From Blepharisma stoltei (Eukaryota; Ciliophora; Heterotrichea; Heterotrichida; Blepharismidae): a stretch of 64,000 bases of DNA. Below are positions 31,367 to 41,042 of this stretch, piece after piece. Both the position numbers and the translations under genes were made by a program. The notes under the pieces are model-generated. The model searched no databases. It was not told where the DNA came from and was given only the letters and a program-made list of their open reading frames with translations. Position 1 is the stretch's first letter. Every line of letters starts with the position of its first letter. Where the stretch lies: positions 62,001-126,000 of the forward strand of contig CAJZBQ010000035.1 of NCBI GenBank assembly GCA_914767885.1, read 5' to 3'.

Positions 31367-33253
31367 ATGGATAATGAGACCCTCCTAATCGCTCACAATT
31401 TCTTATCGTCAGCATTAAATAAAAAAACTTATGCTTTGCAGTCACAGAATTTGCCTTCTTTTATAGCTTTATTTTCACAACTTTTGCAGCATCACAATTT
31501 AAATTTGAAGGTAAAAATTGAAATTTTTGGAAAAAATTGCTTATTTTGTGGGAAATATATAGCGAAATCTGACTTATCCCAAGCTGTTGCGTTGAATTGT
31601 AATGATTTAGAGCATTATTTTTGTGGGCATGAATGTATAAGAAGACATGCCTTATTATGCACAAATAATACTTTACTAGATATTGAGTATGTAAGAAGAT
31701 AATTAAATGTGGCGTTTCGGCGCTTCGAGGTTGGCTACGCCGATTTTCTTTGAGCGCATATTTATTATATTAGGCTAGGTTTTACCAGAAATGGACAGCA
31801 ATGCTAGGTAAGTATTTCTTGATGTAGTGAGCCTAGCCAAGTCCGCTTTCAAGGATCTCAAGGGAAGGGTGGCCCGGAATCTGGAAAGGTACCGCACAGC
31901 AATGTCTACAGACAATCCTTACATCAATCGGGCACTTCACCAGCGTGAACCAGGAGTTACGCTCTGGGATATTTTGCCAATAGTAGGCCAGAAATTCCAT
32001 TTTTTGGGATTTTTGTAGACAACCCTTGCTTCCTCATCCAACAGCCTCAAAGCAAGGCCACTCAAATCCGAAGACCGTCACTCAACACTGAAGCCGAAAG
32101 GTAAGGAGGAGACACTGCCATCCCTGATGGAAGACATGTTCGCATAGCGGTTGAATCTCTCGTATCAGAGATCTTCGTAATTGCATAAAAATTGATGAGA
32201 GAGCCTGTCTATAATAGGTTAAGCTAAGCTAATTAAGATATGTAAGATGTCCAGAGTGCAGAAACAGCATACCATATATGCCTTTTCTATATAAATTAAT
32301 TTTTTCTAATCTATAAAAAGTCTCATCCATATTCAATTATGCAAAATATGAAATTTTAAATGAAGCATTTAATGGCAGAATAAAAGATATCCAAAACGAC
32401 GCCTGCGATCGAGCCCTTAACAGTCTCCTTGACGACGAAGCCAAAGCTTTATTAAGCCCAAAATTCACCTGCCAAGTCTGCTACACCGAAGTAAAAATCG
32501 AAGACGGGATCACCTTGGACTGTGATCACCGTTTTTGTACAAATTGTATCAAAATGCATATAGAAATGCTTATAGAATCCGCACAGGTTAGTGATGAAAA
32601 ATTAAAATGCCCAGCTTGCACTCAGCCTTTAAATGTGTATGAAATTGAAGACGCAGTGGGTCCTGAAATTTACCAAAAATATGAAAAATTCTTATTAAGA
32701 GGTTTACAGTTGTCAGAAATTGATAATGATAGTATAATTTTCCATTGTCCAGGAGCTGATTGTGAGTATATTTGTATAGTGGAAAAAGGTGAAAAAGAAT
32801 ATGAATGCCCTCAGTGTAAATTTAAATGCTGCCCTATGTGTAAAGATGATGTTCATAAAGATTTGACGTGTGAAGAATTTAAAGAATGAAAAATATGCTG
32901 GATTTGGGTGAATTTGAGGGTATAGCTACCATTTATTTTAGTTAGTTTAAAAAGATATAGAAAATTCAGATGCTGATAGGCTTTTTAATGAGCTAATAGA
33001 GCAGGAAGGGCTATTAAGATGCCCACAGTGTGGAGCTGCTGTTCAGAGAATTTCTGGGTGTAAATTTATGGTATGTACGTCTCCTCAATGCCAAGGAAGG
33101 ACTTATTTTTGTTATGACTGTGGAATTAAGCTAAAAGGAGACCATGCTGCTCATACTTGTCGTAAAAGGCTGAAAAAAAGAAAAAAAGCAGTAAAAAAAG
33201 CACCTGTAAGGACTGAGCCTCCTGCATTGAGAAGAGGAAGAAGGAAAAAATAA
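31367..33253 (+). CDS. RBR-type E3 ubiquitin ligase
   Basis: 407 residues after removing a SINE-like element and two short IESs. An N-terminal zinc motif (CLFCGKYI, HYFCGHECIRRH, RCPECRNSIP) precedes the RBR module. RING1 is CQVCYTEVKIEDGITLDCDHRFCTNCI...CPACTQPL. The IBR is FHCPGADCEYICIVEKG, YECPQCKFKCCPMC. RING2 is LLRCPQCGAAVQRISGCKFMVC, in which the Cys of SGCKF is the expected catalytic thioester residue. The tail is very basic (KRLKKRKKAVKKAPVRTEP, RRGRRKK). RBR ligases work by a RING-HECT hybrid mechanism. Substrate unknown. Confidence 0.93.
31697..32238 (+). mobile_element. SINE-like element family G, copy 3, in RBR gene
   Basis: 542 bp, opposite orientation to copies 1 and 2. Repeats tatgtaaga at 31688-31696 and 32239-32247; tail ggttaagctaagctaatta at right. 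Removal joins DIEYVR to CPECRNSI and completes a zinc motif. Confidence 0.9.
32290..32337. other. IES, 48 bp, in RBR gene
   Basis: TAT at 32290-32292 and 32338-32340. Excision joins IPYMPFLY to AKYEILNEAF. One of the shortest here. Confidence 0.8.
32896..32959. other. IES, 64 bp, in RBR gene
   Basis: TA at 32894-32895 and 32958-32959. Excision joins CEEFKEWKI to ENSDADRLF between IBR and RING2. Confidence 0.85.
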
Positions 33254-33356
33254 TTTTAATTATTGAATTATAATATTATAATTAAAATAGCTTAATATTC
33301 TATTAAATAATATATAAATATAATACATTATTTTCCTTATAAATTAATACATCATG

Positions 33357-34028
33357 CTATATATAATTATTGGATAATAAACTTATGCAACACCTGATAA
33401 TTTCTTGTGTATCAGAAATTGCACCAATCCCTGTTTCTTGGCATGCCAGAGTTTTTGCTATTGGCCCTACTATATGAGCATTATAAACTTCTCTAACTTT
33501 ATTAAGATGCTCATTTGTAAACGGATTTTCCCACATCATAGTATTCATAGCAGGTGCCAAAACCATTGGCTTGCTTAAATCCCCATAGATAAAAAAAAAA
33601 AATTATTTTTTAAAAATTAATTTTTTATATTTTTAAAAAAAAATTAAAAAATCCCAAGCTCTAACCACACAGGTCTAAATTATTTTTACCAATAAATTGT
33701 CACATAGCCCATTTGCCATCTTCGCAAGAGTATTTGCATCTAGAGGAGCAATTAGTAAGATATCAGCCCATTTCCGTAAATTTATATGCAAAACTTGATG
33801 ATTGTTTTTTCATTGGCTTCAATGGGATTGTTCGTCATAAACTTCACATATTGGGGACTCTTCAGATATGAAATTTTTAGCACTTTCAGTAACTGCAATT
33901 TTTACATTGTAGCCTGCTTCAATAAAACCACGGGCAATTGGGATGGTCCTTACAGCTGCTACTGAGCCTGTAGCACCAATTAATATGTTTTTCTTTGTTT
34001 CAGAGCTGTTTTTTAGATCTTCTTCCAT
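33357..34028 (-). CDS. PPCDC: Phosphopantothenoylcysteine decarboxylase
   Basis: Flavin-dependent enzyme of coenzyme A synthesis that decarboxylates phosphopantothenoylcysteine to phosphopantetheine. Family hallmarks in order are [69 protein letters not shown] (with the catalytic His in VLHI), [14 protein letters not shown] and CQETGIGA. The length after removing a 15-nt intron and a 69-bp IES is 195 residues, as in animals (204). Two Trp are TGA. Divergent from FAM91, with 135 nt between the starts. Confidence 0.95.
33578..33646. other. IES, 69 bp, in PPCDC
   Basis: TA at 33576-33577 and 33645-33646. Excision joins CVVRAWDFL to [11 protein letters not shown]. Extremely A/T-rich interior. 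Confidence 0.8.
33675..33689 (-). other. 15-nt intron in PPCDC
   Basis: Minus strand GTAAAAATAATTTAG, between CDNLL and TCVVRAWD; ends in an in-frame TAG if kept. Confidence 0.92.
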
Positions 34029-34163
34029 TATTTTTATAATCTTTTCTTCATTATACTAGATAATATAATACTAGGATTTTTAATATTGACTGTGTTCTAT
34101 TTTTAAAAACTAATATAAAGAGCTTTATATATAAAGTTAGTCTATCACCTAATACAATTCAAA

Positions 34164-37100
34164 ATGGAAGAAGATTGCTTGAAAAATATCATATTATGGG
34201 AAGATCTTGATGAAGAAATAAAAGACCAAATAATTCTAAAAAACCCAGGCGGCAACCCAATTTATCTGTGGAAAAATATGATACTTTCTTATCACCAAAA
34301 GCATCGAGTAAGATGGCAAGGAAATCAGCATTTAGATTTTTATAAGGATTTTACTCACTCCCCTTTCAGTAAAAAAAATTATTTTATTATTAATTTTGAA
34401 TATAAATTAATCAAAAGTTATAATCCCTTGCATAAATTTCATTTTGCTTATTTATGGTAAATTGATTTTAAAATACAAAAAAATTTTAACATACCATAGA
34501 CTCAGTTTTATATATAATGACATGTCAAAATTTTTTTGACATTTTTAAAATCAATTTACCATAAATAAGCAAAATAAATACATTATATAAAATACCTTAA
34601 ATTACAATTTTTATTGGGATACTCAGAGATATGAGAATGAAAATGGAGCTTTATCCTTATCATCTTTGTAGAAGTCTTACAATGAATGGATGCTCTGGGC
34701 CATTTGATTATTATATAGAAATGCTATGTGATGCATTAAGAACGCAAAAACAATATGAAGAAATCCCTAGTTTTACAGCTGCAGATATCCTAAGACTAAC
34801 AGGAATCCAAAGAACCAATTATATAGAAACCTTGCAAAAATGCAAAGACCGAGGCTGGGCCGCCAAAATTTCTAACTCCCCCCCCCTCCGTGAGTGAACA
34901 AAACCATTAGAAAAATCGGCATTTTTTGCCCCAAAAAAACCCACCCTGTGAGTGAACAAAAATGTTTTTAATAGAAAAATTTTTTATGGGAAAAAAATTT
35001 TGATATATAAGTGATAATTAGCATAATGAAATCTAGAGCTAATTCTGTTTAATTTTAAACAAATTGCGTTTTAAAACATAAATTTAATAAATTAAATTAA
35101 TATTTGCTTTCCAATTTTTGCGAATTAGGATTTTTTTAAATTTCGAAAAAAAAAAATTAACCCCCCTCCGTGAGTGAACAAAATTTTTTTGTTCACTCAC
35201 GGAAGGGGGGGGGAGTAAAGCAATCCGCGGACTTTTACCTACAGCCCCACTTTCTATATCTGTAGAACACTGGTGAAGTGTCTTCCCTATTTTATCAAAT
35301 AATCGTGGTATTAATATTAGGAGGTCAGCGAGTCGAGATGAGCTCACAAATTTGCAAGAATTATATATACTTATTTACCAAGAATAGCCCACTAATGAGC
35401 ATTTTTGGTTGGGCCCCAAATTCGTTGGCATGCCATATTTTCCGACTAACCAAATTTAAGAATGGCGAACCAAAAAATACTCATTAGTGGGCTATTCTGA
35501 GCAAGCAAGTATACAACTTTTGCGACAAAGGGATTTTCTAATGCTTTTCTTTTCGATAAAAATTCACTGGATGGGCTATATAAGTCTGGGATAATTGAGT
35601 ATGATATTTTTATTGAAGAAAATGACCAGTTTGATGAGCCTCCAGACAATGTAAAAAATTTCAATACAAATATTGGGAATTCTTATTTTGAAAACGCTAT
35701 TATGAGCGTACTAAAACTGTTAAAGCCAGAAGTTTCACCAAAATTAATAAGCAAAGAATGTGGAATACCAATAGAAATTATTATTGACGCAATTAGTATA
35801 CTATGTAGGTTAGGACTTATTAAGAAAATCACAGAAAAAAATATAAATGAGTGAAATTCATCGTGAAAATTAAATTTAAATGATGAGGATGACTTATTAA
35901 GCTCAGCGTTTAGTTCGCCTCAGCATTCTCTTGACACATGAAAATCTGAAATTGATGATCCCATTCATGTAACTTTGATAGTAGGGGGAGAAATTTGTGG
36001 TCTCATATGTGAAATCTCCAAAGAGCCTTTACTCCCAATTTAAGAGAAAGGTAAGTTTTTTTTTTCATTTTTTTTTTTTGTTTAAATTTAATCAGATTTT
36101 AAAAATCACAAATATTTGCAAAAATAAGCTATATTAATATATAAAGAATACAAGCTGTCTAAAATTTAATAGAATTAACTAGAGATCTATTTAACAACTT
36201 TAATAAAATATAAAAAATATTTTATATTAAAGAAAAGTGTGCTTGGTTTAATTTTCCTAAAAAATAGGCATTTTCGTTCTAAAGGAGAGAGAGCTAGAAG
36301 ATTCCATAAATAACGGAATTAGCTATGAGAAGCTTGATTTGCTATCAATAGAACTTGAGAAAAGTCATGATCCTCGTTTACAATCACTGAAAAAAGTTAT
36401 TGAAATTTTTGCAAGCAGAAATCTAGAAATAAGAGGAGGAAGCCAAAACACTAGATGCGGATTAATTCTGGCACAAGGAGGAATGGAGCCTGTAATATTT
36501 ACTGAATTACCTAAAGCTGAGGCTCCGATTTATAGAATGTTTAAGCTTGAGCACTCAAAACAAAGCTTCCCATCAGTTTATTATATGAGAGGAAATATTG
36601 TGAATTTTTTTCCAGTAGGCATAAAAGGGTGTCAGTCTTATATGATTTTTGAAGAAGACCAGCCGCCGCGTGTTTATAGTTCTAGTGAAGCTTTATTGGT
36701 AGTAAATGATATTTTGCCGCAATCTTCTGCATTTATTGTGGCAATTAATCAGAAAGAAGATAAAATTCATCGTGATATAATAAAGGTGCCATTACATGGT
36801 ATTGGATTATTTTTAAAAAAAAAATATAGAAAATCATTTTTACTCCCTTTAGCCTGCAAGAAAATCCTTGTTTTTTCTGAAATTAACTCAAGTAAAAAAT
36901 TTTGATATATAATCATTAAATTTTAGCTAGCATTAATCCTAAAATAATTTTTATAAAAGATTAGATTTTCATTTCAAATATTAAAAATATGATTTTTTTT
37001 TCAAATATTAAAATTCTTTATATTTATCTTTGCAAACTCAACTTGCTACCGAAAGGAGTATCAGAAAAACATTTTAAAAAAGTCCCATTACCATTAAACT

Positions 37101-37542
37101 TCTGTGAAATTCAAAACCGAGCTTTAGCTGAATATTTGCGAGATCTTAATGTAACAGAGCATCTAGAATATGCTATTGGCTATTTAGAAATCTTCAAAAC
37201 TTCTTGCACACATAATAACTCAGATCTGCCTCACAACTGCCCCAAAGATTTTCATTTTTTAACACAAAGTCATGGGCTTCCTTTAGATGACCCAATTTTA
37301 TGCCAAAAAATATTACCCTATACCATTCAATTAATTTATCTCAATAAAACCAGCTAAAAATCTCACAATTCATATATAAATCTATACAAAACATAAACGA
37401 AAATGAATGATTCAAATATTCCCATCTAGAATCCCTCCTGGAAGCCCAACAAAATGAAGTCTTCCAATTCAGAGAATTTATGTGCAAAATTGAAATGCAT
37501 AGGAACTTAGTCTACACAGATTCATCTGTGAAAATAATTTAA
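34164..37542 (+). CDS. FAM91A1: FAM91 family protein (golgin/TBC1D23 vesicle-tethering adaptor)
   Basis: Adaptor that with TBC1D23 helps golgins capture endosome-derived vesicles at the trans-Golgi. The gene is in seven pieces; removing six IESs gives 683 residues (animal FAM91A1 about 830). Matching blocks in order are ELYPYHLCRSL, PSFTAADILRLTGIQRTNYIE, KAIRGLLPTAPLSISVEHWWSV, NSLDGLYKSGIIEYD, YFENAIMSVL, DAISILCRLGLIKK, SYEKLDLLSIELEK, SAFIVAINQ, PLHGIGLPKGVSE, LEYAIGYLEIFKTS and GLPLDDPILCQKILPY. Its stop is 7 nt before the ATG of the next gene. Each piece alone is too short to recognise easily. Confidence 0.92.
34354..34631. mobile_element. IES, 278 bp with internal long hairpin, in FAM91
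   Basis: TA at 34352-34353 and 34630-34631. Near-perfect inverted arms of about 33 nt begin attttgcttatttatggtaa near 34441 and end near 34575. Excision joins LDFYKDF to MRMKMELYPYHL. Confidence 0.8.
34875..35217. mobile_element. IES, 343 bp, C-rich MITE family 1 copy, in FAM91
   Basis: TAA at 34873-34875 and 35216-35218. The right-hand hairpin uses ccgtgagtgaac and gttcactcacgg. Excision joins GWAAKIS to KAIRGLLP. Confidence 0.9.
35367..35512. mobile_element. IES, 146-bp palindrome, in FAM91
   Basis: Inverted arms gaatagcccactaatgag and ctcattagtgggctattc; TAT at 35364-35366 and 35510-35512. Excision joins NLQELY to TTFATKGFS. Confidence 0.88.
36032..36296. other. IES, 265 bp, in FAM91
   Basis: TA at 36030-36031 and 36295-36296. 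Excision joins CEISKEPL to EDSINNGISYEK. The left end tactcccaatttaag recalls MITE family 2. Confidence 0.78.
36810..37048. other. IES, 239 bp, in FAM91
   Basis: TA at 36808-36809 and 37047-37048. Excision joins VPLHGIGL to PKGVSEKHF, matching the FAM91 HGIGE region. Confidence 0.82.
37319..37374. other. IES, 56 bp, in FAM91
   Basis: TAT at 37319-37321 and 37375-37377. Excision joins CQKILPY to KSIQNINENEW and restores frame; the family expects a continuous helix here. Confidence 0.72.
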
Positions 37543-37549
37543 TATAAAT

Positions 37550-38221
37550 ATGCATTTTATTTTATTTCTGCTAAATCTTGCTCAAGCTGTTTATTTTACC
37601 CTTCCTGGGCACATGGAGAATTGCTACTATCTAATGGCAGCTAAAGGAAGCGAGGTTGTAGGTGCTTATGTGATTTCTGGGGATGGCGACCAAAATGTGA
37701 TCACAAGACTTTTTGGGCCTGACGCAAGCATTCTCTACCAAAGCCAAAGGAAAACGAGAGAAGGGCACTTTGAGATTTTGTCAGAAAACGGTGGAAAATA
37801 CAAATTTTGCTTCCGAGCTATAGATGGAGCACCAAAAACAGTGAGCTTTGAGTATAAAACTACAGACAAAGTGAGTGAAAAAGAATTGGCTAAGGAAGAA
37901 GAAATTGCACCATTAGCAGAAGGGCTGACAAAAATGACAAAGAAGCTTGATATGATTTATAGGAATATTCATTTTTATGCATTTATAGAAGAATTTTCTA
38001 ACAAATAGGCTTTTTTTTTTTGAAGAAAAAAATAAAATAATTAATCATATTGGCAGGGATATGAAAGAAGGGAAAAAGTCCATCGAGATTTAACTGAAAG
38101 AACTTGCGATAGAGTTATTTATAGTGCAATTTTAAAGATTTTGGTATTAGGATTGATATCGCTGATGCAGATTTATATGCTGAGGAGGTTCTTTTCAAAT
38201 AAGGGAACAAGCAGAGTTTAG
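37550..38221 (+). CDS. p24/TMED cargo receptor
   Basis: Type I membrane protein of COPII/COPI vesicles. The signal peptide is HFILFLLNLAQAVYF. The GOLD domain includes GHMENCYYLMAAKGSEVVGAYVISGD and GKYKFCFRAIDG, whose two Cys form the usual disulfide. A coiled-coil stalk (LTKMTKKLDMIYRNIHFYERREKVHRDLTE) leads to the TRVIYSAI-type TM segment and the tail RRFFSNKGTSRV. FF after the TM is the usual coat-binding motif. The length is 195 residues after one IES. Confidence 0.92.
37976..38059. other. IES, 84 bp, in p24 gene
   Basis: TAT at 37976-37978 and 38060-38062. Excision joins YRNIHFY to ERREKVHRDL, the conserved stalk of p24 proteins. Confidence 0.9.
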
Positions 38222-38292
38222 TACAAATTAAATAGAAATAGTTAGATTTTTAAGCATTTTGGCTTAATTTAATTTTATCTAAATATTTTAGC

Positions 38293-38493
38293 CTAATTTT
38301 TTAAGCTTTCTTGCTTTTCCTTCAATAGTGCATTTAAATAGTTGATTCTATCAGTAATCTCCTTAGATGAATAAGCGTATTCTCCTTTAAGAATCCAAAA
38401 TCCAATTATGCCTCCAACTCCAGCTCCAGTTAAGAGAGTATAAACTTCTTGAAGCATTTTATTAATTATAAAATGCCATTTTTGAAGTGACAT
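38293..38493 (-). CDS. Small membrane protein, function unknown
   Basis: 66 residues: a short N-terminus, one probable membrane segment (VYTLLTGAGVGGIIGFWIL) with a GxGxxGG pattern, and a charged C-terminal helix (EITDRINYLNALLKEKQESLKN). Size and layout would suit a mitochondrial inner-membrane accessory subunit, but nothing proves it. It is tail-to-tail with p24 (gap 71 nt). No IES. Confidence 0.55.
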   Translation of the reverse strand: MSLQKWHFIINKMLQEVYTLLTGAGVGGIIGFWILKGEYAYSSKEITDRINYLNALLKEKQESLKN

Positions 38494-38622
38494 TGTATTG
38501 ATTGATCAATTTTGAATAAAGTAGATTGCATTATCTTTTCTTATCTAATCTTTCTCAAATATGGAACTGTTTATAATGATTTTTAGTTGCCGGTGCCTCC
38601 CGGCTTGCTGTTACTAAGCGAG

Positions 38623-39722
38623 ATGTCTGAAGAGCCTCAAGGGGCATCTTCACCAAACCAGTTTATACCTTATTCCATAAACTGTAAATCCAAAGAATTC
38701 TCCTTATTGATACGCAGAACCAAAAAGAAAATCATCCTTGAAGAACAACGAAGGGTTGAGCAAGAACAAACAAAACTGCAAGAAGAGCTTTTTAACGAAG
38801 CAAGGCAAAAATTAAAAATTTGAGATGATGAAAACAAGGCTTCAGTACTTTCTAAAGAAAATTACATAAATAAATCAGCGAGAAACATGGCAATTATGTA
38901 TATGAAAAGCGAAAAATACAACGGTGAATGCACTTATGATCAAATTTTTTCAGTTTATAAAATTCTGAATGCAAGTGAGAGGGAGAAAAGAGAAATTACT
39001 TAAAGGGCTTTTTTCAGGCCCAAGTCCCAAAATTAAAAACCCTTCAATAAGTCTTCTAAAATTTTTTTTGATAATGTCATCAAAAAGTGGCGACGTCGAG
39101 ATTTGTCGAGGAGACCCTTGCTTCTCTTTATTTCAGGACTTATCGGCCACAGGCTCCTAGTTCAGGGGGAAATCAGCCTTAAGATGATTGTATGGTCCTC
39201 TTTAATGCCCCACGCTCCGCTCGAAGCTTCCTAGCATCTTTTTTTCCATGAAGTCATCCCAAATTTTTTGCTACCCGTCAAAGAAAGAAAGAAAGATTTG
39301 CTATATCCCTACCCTAATTATTGGTCTTTCTTCAGTTTGCTCTTCAGGTGCAGCTTCTTCAGATGATTGAGTCTGTTCTTCTACTGGAGTTTGCTCTCCT
39401 ACCCGTCTAAGGGTCCAGGAAAAAGCTTAATTACAGCTAGCAAAACTCACCCCGGACCTCTCTCAAGCTGTGGGCCCTCGGACCCTAGGCCAATGACTCT
39501 AGGGCCGGGTCGGCTATTAGGCCATTTCTGGTCAAATAAAGAGTGAATGCAAGTGAAGAATTTATAAAAGTGAAATATTTATCAGAAGAGAAAAAAGAGC
39601 AGCTTGCTTCAACTTTTAGACAGCTTGCAAGAGTGTTGCACCCAGATAAGAATAAGCATCCTTTAGCAAGAGAAGCGTTTCTTAAGGTTTCCAATACGTA
39701 CGCAGCTGTCACTTCAAGCTAG
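38623..39722 (+). CDS. J-domain protein with C-terminal J domain
   Basis: 173 residues after removing a SINE-like element. The N-terminal 100 residues include a charged helix (KKKIILEEQRRVEQEQTKLQEELFNEARQKLK) and a TGA-encoded Trp. The C-terminal 70 residues are a J domain: YKILNASEEFIKVKYLS, EEKKEQLASTFRQLARVLHPDKNKHPLAREAFLKVSNTYAAV, with the HPD tripeptide that activates Hsp70. A C-terminal position is unusual for J proteins. The element interrupts helix I of the J domain. Confidence 0.88.
38979..39543 (-). mobile_element. SINE-like element family H, in J-protein gene
   Basis: 565 bp between perfect 13-bp repeats tgaatgcaagtga (38966-38978, 39544-39556), which contain no TA. The right end, read on the minus strand, starts ctctttatttgacc then agaaatggcc, like the 5' starts of A and B. 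Removal joins YKILNASE to EFIKVKYL. Confidence 0.92.
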
Positions 39723-39819
39723 TTAAGGACTTTAATAATAAAAGAAAACCCATAAAATATGAACTGTGAAAACTTTTAAATTTTGCTTCCCATTTATATT
39801 GCTTTACACATAAAAATCC

Positions 39820-41016
39820 ATGGTTAACAAAGCAGCAGCTTTCCAAAAAGGCCGTCAATTATTGACTGATGCAGTACAAAAAACGCTCGAAGGAGACCTA
39901 GAAGCTGTCAAAAATCTTCTATCTCCAGATTTTGAAGATAATTTAAACGAAATCATGGAAGGAAATGGAAGAAAGCTTATCCATTTCGCAGCTACAGGAG
40001 GCCATAAGCACATCTTGGAATGGATGATAGAAAATCATGCAGATCCAAACTCCCTTGACAATGATGGAAATTCTTTTCTTTCTTTAGCAATTTACCACGA
40101 AAAACTCGAAATCATTAAATACGCTGCTGAATCATATCCAAATCTGATGGCTTTAAAAAACAAAAAAGGTCTTTCCCCCATTCACATTGCAGCAGAAACA
40201 GGGAATATAGAAGTTCTTGAGTATCTTAGAAGCATTCATCCAAATATTGATGAAGAAAGTGAGCATGGGACTCCTCTCGAATATGCCCTTGTCTGGAAAA
40301 AAACTGATATGTTTCTTCATTTGCTAGCTTTAGGGGCGAATCCGAATGGCAGCCAAGGAAAAAATATTCCTCCACCTTTAGTCATTGCAGCTTCTATGAA
40401 CTATACAGAAGCTGTACACGCTTTAGTGAACGCAAACTGTAATGTTAACTTGCCTGACAAAGATGGCTGTACAGCTTTAGAAGTTGCTTCTGAGTTCGAT
40501 TTTAGAGAATTATTTGAATTTTTATTAGAAAGAGGAGCAACTGTTAATGGAAGAACAATTTTGGCTGCCTATAAAAATAATAAAACAGAAGTTGTAGATA
40601 GGCTGCTTCCTTTAACCAAAGTGGATGATATTGCAATTGAGCCTTTATCACAAATAAATCCAGAAATTGCTGAGGAGTTTAAAGTTCAAGGAAATGAAGC
40701 TTTTGCAGCAAAAGAATATGGCAAAGCTATTGAGTTCTACACAAAAGCGATCGCAAACAATCATAAATCAATCTATTTTTCAAATAGGAGCCAAGCGTAT
40801 ATTTCGAATTTTGAGCCAAAAGAAGCTCTTTTAGATGCAAAAATTGCAAGAGTTTTAGACCCAAGCAATTTTAAGGCTTATTTGCGTGAGGGACAAGCTT
40901 TGGATAGCCTTGAACAAAAGCGAGATGCTGCAGCCTGCATATGGCAAGCTTTAAAAATGACAAAGGACAAGTCAATACAAAAAGTTTTTGTGTCAACTCT
41001 TAAAGAGATTAATTAA
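39820..41016 (+). CDS. Ankyrin-repeat plus TPR protein
   Basis: 398 residues, one uninterrupted frame with no IES or intron. Residues about 45-270 are six to seven ankyrin repeats (RKLIHFAATGGHKHILEWMIENHADPN, GLSPIHIAAETGNIEVLEYL, GCTALEVASEFDFRELFEFLLERGATVN). Residues about 285-390 are three TPRs (AEEFKVQGNEAFAAKEYGKAIEFYTKAI, KSIYFSNRSQAYISNFEPKEALLDAKIARVLDPSNFKAYLREGQAL) of the Hsp70/Hsp90 co-chaperone type, with the carboxylate-clamp pattern of N and R. It is likely a chaperone adaptor. It lies 97 nt after the J-protein gene in the same direction, though co-regulation is not shown. Confidence 0.9.
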   Translation: MVNKAAAFQKGRQLLTDAVQKTLEGDLEAVKNLLSPDFEDNLNEIMEGNGRKLIHFAATGGHKHILEWMIENHADPNSLDNDGNSFLSLAIYHEKLEIIKYAAESYPNLMALKNKKGLSPIHIAAETGNIEVLEYLRSIHPNIDEESEHGTPLEYALVWKKTDMFLHLLALGANPNGSQGKNIPPPLVIAASMNYTEAVHALVNANCNVNLPDKDGCTALEVASEFDFRELFEFLLERGATVNGRTILAAYKNNKTEVVDRLLPLTKVDDIAIEPLSQINPEIAEEFKVQGNEAFAAKEYGKAIEFYTKAIANNHKSIYFSNRSQAYISNFEPKEALLDAKIARVLDPSNFKAYLREGQALDSLEQKRDAAACIWQALKMTKDKSIQKVFVSTLKEIN

Positions 41017-41042
41017 CAAATATAGATTTATCTCATAAGAAA

